Assembly (NCBI GenBank): GCA_031366005.1
Contig: JANLZB010000025.1
Span: forward strand, 1-45,763
Direction: 5' to 3'
DNA length: 45,763 nucleotides
Source of the DNA: JANLUX01 sp031366005
GTDB taxonomy: Bacteria > Bacteroidota > Bacteroidia > AKYH767-A > OLB10
Shown: in pieces, positions 34,162 through 39,754 of the stretch
Numbering within the stretch: the first letter of the stretch is position 1
How the letters are laid out: each line of letters opens with the position of its first letter
The notes under the pieces: generated by a model
Database searches by the model: none
Seen by the model: the letters and a program-made list of their open reading frames with translations, nothing else
What the model was told of the DNA's origin: nothing
Made by a program: the position numbers and the translations under genes

Positions 34162-34791
34162 TTATTTTCTTAATAAATGTGCCTGCATCATATCCTTTAA
34201 ATGTTTTTTCACTCTTTTCTTATGCTCCTCTTCAAAGATTGAATTTTTATCTGGATCAATATTGATGATTCTACAGGAGAAATAGGATGACTGAACAACT
34301 TTTGAAATAGTACCTATAAGACTGGCTATGGTTAATTCAACATCAACATTTCTGAATACTTTTTTCTTTTGACCATCAAGAATCAGCTTCTTTATTTCTT
34401 CAAAATTTTTTAAAAGAATGTCGCTGATTGTTTTATTAAATGACGAACGCTGATGAAGCGAAATTTCACGATTGATAACACGATGAAAACGATGGTGAGT
34501 AAAAACCCTCTCAACATAAAAGTCAACCAATAAATTTAATTTTTCTACTGGTGAATGACCGTCATTATTGAGTGCTTCAAGTGTTTGCTTAAAAGTGCCG
34601 GCACGGAGTTGAATCAATGCTTTTATTAATTGTTCTTTCGACCCGAAATAATAAGATACCATCGCAACATTCACATTTGCTTTTTTTGCGAGTTCTCTCA
34701 CCGAAGTACCTTCAAATCCATATTCAGCAAAGAGTTCTTCAGCCACCTCCAGTATTTGCTCTCTTTTATCCAACACCATTTTGTTAACCAT
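34162..34791 (-). CDS. TetR-family transcriptional regulator of the efflux operon
   Basis: The 209-residue protein has a TetR N-terminal DNA-binding domain (residues about 8-55: REQILEVAEELFAEYGFEGTSVRELAKKANVNVAMVSYYFGSKEQL) and a helical ligand-binding C-terminal domain (about 70-205). It is the first gene of the pump operon, so it very likely represses its own promoter and the pump until an export substrate binds. A perfect 37-base palindrome directly upstream is the expected operator. The start may be the ATG at 34791 or the one at 34779; the second sits closer to the domain start. Confidence 0.94.
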   Translation of the reverse strand: MVNKMVLDKREQILEVAEELFAEYGFEGTSVRELAKKANVNVAMVSYYFGSKEQLIKALIQLRAGTFKQTLEALNNDGHSPVEKLNLLVDFYVERVFTHHRFHRVINREISLHQRSSFNKTISDILLKNFEEIKKLILDGQKKKVFRNVDVELTIASLIGTISKVVQSSYFSCRIINIDPDKNSIFEEEHKKRVKKHLKDMMQAHLLRK

Positions 34792-34798
34792 GGTGCAA

Positions 34799-34835
34799 AA
34801 TTAAACGTTTGTTTAATTTAAACAAACGTTTAATT
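34799..34835. promoter_or_regulatory. TetR-family operator, 37-base perfect palindrome
   Basis: Two 18-base arms (core TTAAACGTTTGTTTAA) are exact reverse complements around one central T at 34817. It ends 7 bases before the first ATG of the TetR gene, so it probably overlaps the operon promoter. The nested repeats AAACGTTT and AAACAAACG would allow two dimers to bind. Confidence 0.75.
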
Positions 34836-34856
34836 AAAAAAACTTAAATATCCTTT

Positions 34857-35243
34857 TTAACGGCAATTACAAATACGCTCTTTCCCAAGATCAATCACCG
34901 TGATTACCCTTGAAGCTCCTCCGCATTCCCCAACAATAACCCGCACACGCTGGCTGTCATTAGTTAATCCCTCCAAAGCAAAAGTCGGGCACGGTTTGTC
35001 TTTTGGAAAACTTTCTTTGATATTTAATTTGCCTTTGCTGATAAGTTTCTGTATCTCATCTTCGGAAATTTGTTTGCATTTCATCAGGCACTTTGCATGA
35101 TTAGTGTACAAAACGGGTTTATCTCTGAATGTCTCTTTATCGTTTTTAACAGAATACTCTTTATTATTCTGACAGGCTAAATAAAAAAAGACGCTTAACA
35201 GCGTAATTATTATAATCAGTTGTATAAAGCTTGTTGGTTTCAT
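34857..35243 (-). CDS. Cys-rich DUF4258 lipoprotein
   Basis: The 128-residue protein starts at the ATG at 35243, one base after the SDR stop; the longer frame to 35270 would overlap that gene and bury the signal. A lipoprotein signal (FIQLIIIITLLSVFFYLAC) has a lipobox YLAC. The region YTNHAKCLMKCKQISEDEIQKLISKGKLN matches DUF4258, a small domain of unknown role related to RelE/BrnT-like folds. The mature part has several Cys (CLMKC, KPCPTF, GECGG, CNCR), which suggests metal binding or disulfides outside the cytoplasm. It is coupled to an SDR and near a 3-hydroxyanthranilate dioxygenase, but no functional link is shown. Confidence 0.82.
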   Translation of the reverse strand: MKPTSFIQLIIIITLLSVFFYLACQNNKEYSVKNDKETFRDKPVLYTNHAKCLMKCKQISEDEIQKLISKGKLNIKESFPKDKPCPTFALEGLTNDSQRVRVIVGECGGASRVITVIDLGKERICNCR

Positions 35244-35244
35244 A

Positions 35245-36033
35245 TCAAAGGCATCCTGTACGCCCGCCATCTACCGGTAGATTAATTCCTGTAATATATG
35301 CTGCTGCGGGTGAGCAGAGAAATGCAACGGCATAGGCAATCTCATTCGCTTCTGCCAAACGTTGCATCGGCACCTCCAGCATCATTTCCTTTCTTAACTC
35401 ATCCATGCTCTTTCCTGTTTTCTGCATTCGTGCTTCCAGTATGTTTTGGATGCGCGATGTATCAGTAGCACCAGGCAACACATTATTTACTGTGATACCA
35501 AAGGGTGCAACTTCTGTTGCCAAGGTTTTACTCCAGTTAGCCACAGCAGCTCTTATAGTATTTGACACACCTAAATTTTTTAAAGGTTGTTTCACCGAGG
35601 TGGAAATAATATTAACAATGCGTCCATATTTCTCTTTCTTCATTCCCGGCAAGGTTGCTTGTGCCAATATATGATTGCAGATTAGGTGATTGTTAAATGC
35701 GCTGACAAACTCTTCCGTTTTCGCTTCTGTGATTGCACCTGATGGTGGACCACCTGTGTTGTTTACCAATATATGCGGTGTACGAAAATCACGCAAGTGC
35801 AACTCAATTTTCAATCTTAATTCATCAGGTTTGCTGAAATCAGCTATGATAAAATCATGTAGTTGTTTAAAGGATTGGTTCAGGCCATCACGAGTCTTTA
35901 TCAGCCCCTGTTCATTACGTGCAATCAAAGTGATGGTTGCACCCATAGTAGCAAGCTCTTGTGCACAGGCTCTTCCGATTCCCTGGGTGCTACCGCATAC
36001 CCATGCAAATTTTCCTCTTAAATCCAAGTCCAT
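35245..36033 (-). CDS. SDR-family oxidoreductase-like protein lacking the YxxxK motif
   Basis: The 262-residue protein has a Rossmann fold with the nucleotide loop GSTQGIGRA and NNTGGPPSG in place of the usual NNAG. The catalytic Ser is present (Ser144 in NIISTS), but the YxxxK pair is replaced by Ser157-Asn-Thr-Ile-Arg161 (GVSNTIRAAVANW). This matches a known atypical subgroup labelled 'BKR-like SDR', so normal short-chain dehydrogenase chemistry is doubtful. It ends in INLPVDGGRTGCL like other FabG-type proteins. It diverges from the 3-hydroxyanthranilate dioxygenase gene by 90 bases and is followed at one base by the DUF4258 lipoprotein. A role in the kynurenine pathway is inferred from location only. 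Confidence 0.88.
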   Translation of the reverse strand: MDLDLRGKFAWVCGSTQGIGRACAQELATMGATITLIARNEQGLIKTRDGLNQSFKQLHDFIIADFSKPDELRLKIELHLRDFRTPHILVNNTGGPPSGAITEAKTEEFVSAFNNHLICNHILAQATLPGMKKEKYGRIVNIISTSVKQPLKNLGVSNTIRAAVANWSKTLATEVAPFGITVNNVLPGATDTSRIQNILEARMQKTGKSMDELRKEMMLEVPMQRLAEANEIAYAVAFLCSPAAAYITGINLPVDGGRTGCL

Positions 36034-36052
36034 TATAAAATCTAAATTTAAT

Positions 36053-36060
36053 TACTTTTG
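36053..36060 (+). promoter_or_regulatory. Possible -7 box of the 3-hydroxyanthranilate dioxygenase gene
   Basis: TACTTTTG matches TAnnTTTG, 63 bases before the ATG at 36124. No TTTG is present at the -33 distance, so this is a weak call. Confidence 0.35.
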
Positions 36061-36123
36061 AAAAGTGGTAAGCCACAAAGCTAAAGTCTTCTCTCATTAT
36101 TAAACAAATAAAAAACAGATATT

Positions 36124-36654
36124 ATGGCTATACAACGCGCATTTAATTTTAAGAAATGGATTGATGAAAACCGTCACCTGCTTAAACCTCCTGTGGGCAA
36201 CCAACAGGTTTATAAAGGTAATAATGACTTTATTGTGATGGTGGTGGGCGGACCTAATTCACGCAAGGATTATCATTTTAATGAAGGAGAAGAATTTTAT
36301 TACCAGGTTGAAGGCGACATCACTTTAAAAATAATTGAAGATGGAAAGCCGGTTGACATTCCAATTAAAGAAGGAGATATTTTTCTGCTTCCACCACGCA
36401 CTCCGCACTCACCCCAACGTCCGGCCAATACAGTTGGATTGGTAATGGAGCTTTACCGTAATGAAAGTGAAATGGATTCCTGCATGTGGTTTTGTGAAAA
36501 CTGTGGCAATAAGTTGTATGAAGAATCATTTGCTATGACAGATATTGTTACACAGCTTCCTTTGGTGATGAATAATTTTTACAGCAATCTTGAATTACGC
36601 ACCTGCAAGAAATGTGGTACAGTGATGGAGCCACCTCTTCCTGCGAAGGCTTAG
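36124..36654 (+). CDS. haaO: 3-hydroxyanthranilate 3,4-dioxygenase
   Basis: The 176-residue cytoplasmic cupin opens the ring of 3-hydroxyanthranilate with O2 to give 2-amino-3-carboxymuconate semialdehyde, the branch point between quinolinate/NAD and full degradation. The catalytic iron ligands are His51, Glu57 (DYHFNEGEEF) and His95 (PHSPQRP), with substrate-binding Arg47 and Arg99, the same numbering as the Cupriavidus enzyme. The C-terminal rubredoxin-like iron site is present: CENC (124/127) and CKKC (161/164). The length is that of the bacterial single-cupin form. It stands alone on the plus strand, divergent from the SDR gene and convergent with the GT9 gene. Confidence 0.96.
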   Translation: MAIQRAFNFKKWIDENRHLLKPPVGNQQVYKGNNDFIVMVVGGPNSRKDYHFNEGEEFYYQVEGDITLKIIEDGKPVDIPIKEGDIFLLPPRTPHSPQRPANTVGLVMELYRNESEMDSCMWFCENCGNKLYEESFAMTDIVTQLPLVMNNFYSNLELRTCKKCGTVMEPPLPAKA

Positions 36655-36690
36655 ATGTAAATAAAGAACCTTTTAATAGTACAGAACGAT

Positions 36691-37740
36691 TCAGGCAACT
36701 ACGCTGTTATTAATTAAAACATCTATTTTCTCTATCACTTCCTCCACACCTATTCTTTGTATGCATGGATTTTCCGGATGCACACAATGTATTTGATCGC
36801 ATGGATTACATGGTAATACTTTATGCAGTACAACAGCATTTTCTACCGGAGGATAGAAAATATGTGGCGCTACAGGTCCGTATAATCCAATACTTGGAAT
36901 TCCGTTTAACGCTGAAATATGAAGTGGACCGCTATCGTTACCAATATAAATTGTAGCTTTCTTAATCAATGCGCTAAATGCTCCCAATGAAAGAACACCT
37001 GCGGTTGAATAGGTTTTAAATGGAATTGTGGTCTGCAACTTTTCTATATCAGCTATGTCATTTTTATCACCAATAAAAATAATGTCAAGTTGGTATTTTT
37101 CATTAAGATAAATTGCAACCTTTTGAAATTGCTCAATGGGCCATTTTTTTAATTCTCTTCTTGTACTTGCATGTATCACTGCAAATCGTGATAAATTATC
37201 TGATAAGAGAAATCCATCTGCTTCAAGTTCATTCTCTTTTAAGTGAAATAAAACTGGCGTAAGTATTTTGTTTTCATCATCAATTAAAGATTCTACAATC
37301 TTATAATTGATGTCGGTTTCATGCAATCGTTTTCCTGAAAATTTGTTTTTCAACTTTACACTTCCTCTATCCAGCCGGTATTTTGGTAGCGCTTTCAATG
37401 CATACCAGTTACTTTTCCAGGTGCCACGTAATTCGATTATCAAATCGTATTTGTCAGTGATTTCAGCCCAGTCCGTAAATATTTGATCGAGATTAGGATC
37501 AGCCATCACCAAACCTTTGGCAAAAAGTTTACAGAGTAAAGTTGTTTTAGCATTTGGAAACTGTTTCTTTATCATAGCAAAAACAGGTATGGAATAGCAT
37601 AAGTCTCCAATCTCATCATCTTTTATGAAAAGTATATTTTCAAATAAAAGTTTTTTTGGATTGCGACCGCTGTTAACGAGTTGTGTAATGATGGCAGAAG
37701 CACTATAAATCAGTTGTTCCCGCCAATTGTAAAGAAACAT
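36691..37740 (-). CDS. Glycosyltransferase family 9 (heptosyltransferase-like)
   Basis: The 349-residue cytoplasmic, membrane-associated enzyme has the GT-B fold of the ADP-heptose:LPS heptosyltransferase family. The N-terminal half begins with ENILFIKDDEIGDLCYSIPVFAMIKKQFPNA and the C-terminal donor-binding half shows AVIHASTRRELKKWPIEQF and YIGNDSGPLHISALNGIPSIGLYGP. It probably adds a heptose or related sugar to the LPS core or another glycan; the donor is not certain. A Cys-rich C-terminal loop (LPCNPCDQIHCVHPENPC) is unusual to the eye but occurs in other members. It is transcribed alone, divergent from rimP. Confidence 0.92.
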   Translation of the reverse strand: MFLYNWREQLIYSASAIITQLVNSGRNPKKLLFENILFIKDDEIGDLCYSIPVFAMIKKQFPNAKTTLLCKLFAKGLVMADPNLDQIFTDWAEITDKYDLIIELRGTWKSNWYALKALPKYRLDRGSVKLKNKFSGKRLHETDINYKIVESLIDDENKILTPVLFHLKENELEADGFLLSDNLSRFAVIHASTRRELKKWPIEQFQKVAIYLNEKYQLDIIFIGDKNDIADIEKLQTTIPFKTYSTAGVLSLGAFSALIKKATIYIGNDSGPLHISALNGIPSIGLYGPVAPHIFYPPVENAVVLHKVLPCNPCDQIHCVHPENPCIQRIGVEEVIEKIDVLINNSVVA

Positions 37741-37795
37741 GAAGCAAAAATACGAAACAGAAATTTTTAAAGTGATATTATTCCAATGATGGCTT

Positions 37796-37828
37796 CCCTC
37801 TCCTTTGGAGAGGGATTAGAAGTTGAGG
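37796..37828 (-). repeat. Intergenic copy of the CCCTCTCC/GGAGAGGG palindromic repeat
   Basis: CCCTCTCC and GGAGAGGG are 8-base perfect arms around TTT, followed by ATTAGAAGTTGAGG. Read on the minus strand it begins CCTCA and aligns with the coding copy at 43991-44024 (CCTCACCCCCAGCCCCTCTC...). The two copies are in opposite orientation. It lies between the GT9 start and the rimP promoter. Confidence 0.7.
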
Positions 37829-37851
37829 AGAACAGGCCATCAGGTTTTCCA

Positions 37852-37881
37852 TTTTGCTTTTCCAATTTTTTCTTATATTTG
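37852..37881 (+). promoter_or_regulatory. Bacteroidota-type promoter of rimP-nusA
   Basis: TTTTG at 37852-37856 is followed 17 bases later by TATATTTG at 37874-37881, a strong match to TTTG / TAnnTTTG. Transcription is expected to start near 37887-37889, so the leader hairpin would sit at the very 5' end of the mRNA. Confidence 0.7.
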
Positions 37882-37895
37882 CACTATGAACAGTT

Positions 37896-37917
37896 AGAGG
37901 GGACAATAGTCCCCTCT
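37896..37917 (+). promoter_or_regulatory. 5'-leader hairpin of rimP-nusA mRNA
   Basis: AGAGGGGAC pairs perfectly with GTCCCCTCT around AATA, followed by TTTCTTT and, 11 bases after the hairpin, the ATG of rimP at 37929. It could protect the 5' end, act as an attenuator with its short U-rich tail, or bind a protein product of the operon. No Shine-Dalgarno is present. Confidence 0.65.
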
Positions 37918-37928
37918 TTCTTTAAACT

Positions 37929-38399
37929 ATGATTGGGAAAGAGCAAATTAAAAACCTTGTGGATCAGCACATAAGCAACAGCGATCAGTTCCTGGTTGAT
38001 ATTAAATTATCTCCCGGAAGGTTAGCTGTATTTATTGATAAACCCTCTGGAATTACCCTTGAAGAATGCTCTTCACTGAGTAGGTATTTGACCGATAAGC
38101 TGGAGCCCGATGGATTTATGGACTCTCACGAAATAGAAGTTTCTTCTCCTGGTATGGATACACCATTCCTTGTTCCGCAACAGTATTTGCGGAGAATTGG
38201 AAGAGAGTTGCGGGTTTTTGATAAACAGAACAAAGAAATAAAAGGAGTTTTGCAGGCTGCCGATGAAAAGGGATTTGAACTGCTTGAGAAACAGATAAAA
38301 AAAGAAAATAAAACGAAAATTGAATCAACGTATGTTCATAAATTTGCCTATGATGACGTTCGTGAAACCAAATTGATAGTAAATTTCAAAACAAAATAA
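37929..38399 (+). CDS. rimP: Ribosome maturation factor RimP
   Basis: The 156-residue cytoplasmic protein is needed for 30S subunit maturation. The N-terminal domain carries the family segments VDIKLSPGRLAVFIDKPSGITLEECSSLSRYLTDKLE and HEIEVSSPGMDTPF, where SSPG is the hallmark. The C-terminal Sm-like domain covers RRIGRELRVFDKQNKEIKGVL to the end. Length is normal. It begins the conserved rimP-nusA-infB cluster and nusA starts three bases after its stop. A strong promoter and hairpin leader lie directly upstream. Confidence 0.95.
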   Translation: MIGKEQIKNLVDQHISNSDQFLVDIKLSPGRLAVFIDKPSGITLEECSSLSRYLTDKLEPDGFMDSHEIEVSSPGMDTPFLVPQQYLRRIGRELRVFDKQNKEIKGVLQAADEKGFELLEKQIKKENKTKIESTYVHKFAYDDVRETKLIVNFKTK

Positions 38400-38402
38400 A
38401 AA

Positions 38403-39644
38403 ATGCAAATGGATCATCAGGTACTAATTGAGTCCTTCTCGGAATTCAAAGAAGTAAAAAATATTGATCGCGCCACGATGATGAGTATTATTGAAGATAT
38501 CATCAAAGGGATGCTGCGCAAGCGTTATGGAACGTCAGATAATTTTGACGTAATTTTTAATCCTGACAAAGGCGACCTTGAAATATGGCGAAACCGTACT
38601 ATTGTAGAAGATGGTACTGTAGAAGATCCTGCTACTCAAATTGCCTATTCAGAAGCAGTGCTTATTGAACCCGATTTTGAAGTAGGTGAAGACGTAACCG
38701 AAGAAGTTAAGCTGAATGATTTTGGGAGAAGAGCGGTTTTGGCTTTACGCCAAAATCTTGTTTCGCGTATCACTGAGTTAGAAAAAGATGGCATTTACAG
38801 GAAATATAAAGATCGTGCTGGTGAGATCGTATCAGGCGAGGTTTACCAGGTTTGGAAAAAAGAACTTTTGATTCTTGATGATGAGGGCAATGAACTCATT
38901 CTTCCAAAAAGTGAAATGATTCCCGCTGATTTTTATAAGAAGGGTGATACCATGCGGGCAGTGGTTTTACGGGTGGAAATGCAGAATGCTACTCCACGGA
39001 TTATTTTGAGCCGCACAAGCCCTGTATTTTTAGAGCGACTCTTCGAACAGGAAGTACCTGAAGTTTTTGACGGTTTAATCACAATAAAAAATATTGTACG
39101 TGAGCCCGGTGAACGCGCAAAAGTTGCAGTTGAATCCTATGATGATCGCATTGATCCTGTTGGAGCATGTGTGGGTATGAAAGGATCGCGCATACACGGT
39201 ATAGTACGCGAGCTGAGAAATGAAAATATTGATGTGATTAATTTCACCAATAATCTTCAGCTTTATGTTACCCGCGCAATGAGTCCTGCAAAAATCACTT
39301 CCATTAAATTAGATGATACCAATCATCGTGCTTCTGTGTTTATGAAACCTGATCAGGTATCATTAGCAATTGGTAAAGGAGGTCACAATATAAAATTAGC
39401 CGGACGATTAACCGGTTATGAGATTGATGTATATCGCGATTCAGAAGATGAGGATGAAGATGTGGATCTGGAAGAATTCAGTGATGAGATTGATGAGTGG
39501 ATCATTAATGAGTTGAAGGCAATCGGTTGCGATACAGCAAAAAGTGTTCTTGCATTAAGCGTGGAAGACATGGTAAAGCGTACTGATCTGGAAGAAGAAA
39601 CAATACGCGAAGTAGTGCGCATTCTCAAAACAGAATTCGAATGA
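38403..39644 (+). CDS. nusA: Transcription termination/antitermination factor NusA
   Basis: The 413-residue RNA-polymerase-binding protein has the expected domain order: an N-terminal polymerase-binding domain (about 1-125), an S1 RNA-binding domain (about 130-200, GEIVSGEVYQVWKKELLI), KH1 (about 225-290, with ACVGMKGSRIHGIVRELRNENIDVI) and KH2 (about 300-345, SLAIGKGGHNIKLAGRLTGYEIDVY). An acidic stretch (SEDEDEDVDLEEFSDE) and one short helical repeat (VEDMVKRTDLEEETIREVVRIL) close it. The ATG at 38403 or the one at 38409 may start it. It is cotranscribed with rimP. Confidence 0.97.
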   Translation: MQMDHQVLIESFSEFKEVKNIDRATMMSIIEDIIKGMLRKRYGTSDNFDVIFNPDKGDLEIWRNRTIVEDGTVEDPATQIAYSEAVLIEPDFEVGEDVTEEVKLNDFGRRAVLALRQNLVSRITELEKDGIYRKYKDRAGEIVSGEVYQVWKKELLILDDEGNELILPKSEMIPADFYKKGDTMRAVVLRVEMQNATPRIILSRTSPVFLERLFEQEVPEVFDGLITIKNIVREPGERAKVAVESYDDRIDPVGACVGMKGSRIHGIVRELRNENIDVINFTNNLQLYVTRAMSPAKITSIKLDDTNHRASVFMKPDQVSLAIGKGGHNIKLAGRLTGYEIDVYRDSEDEDEDVDLEEFSDEIDEWIINELKAIGCDTAKSVLALSVEDMVKRTDLEEETIREVVRILKTEFE

Positions 39645-39691
39645 AACGCTTAGCGTGTAGCGGAAAATACGCTGTACAAATAAATATAAAA

Positions 39692-39726
39692 TAATTTTGG
39701 CAAGTTGCGGCTCAGCACTTGCCGCA
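39692..39726 (+). promoter_or_regulatory. infB promoter box and leader hairpins
   Basis: TAATTTTG (39692-39699) matches the -7 consensus, giving infB a possible promoter of its own; no good -33 box is present. Two hairpins overlap: GGCAAGT (39699-39705) with ACTTGCC (39717-39723), and TGCGGC (39706-39711) with GCCGCA (39721-39726). They share bases 39721-39723 and so exclude each other. Confidence 0.45.
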
Positions 39727-39754
39727 GAATAAAAACCAAAATTAATATTACCTG

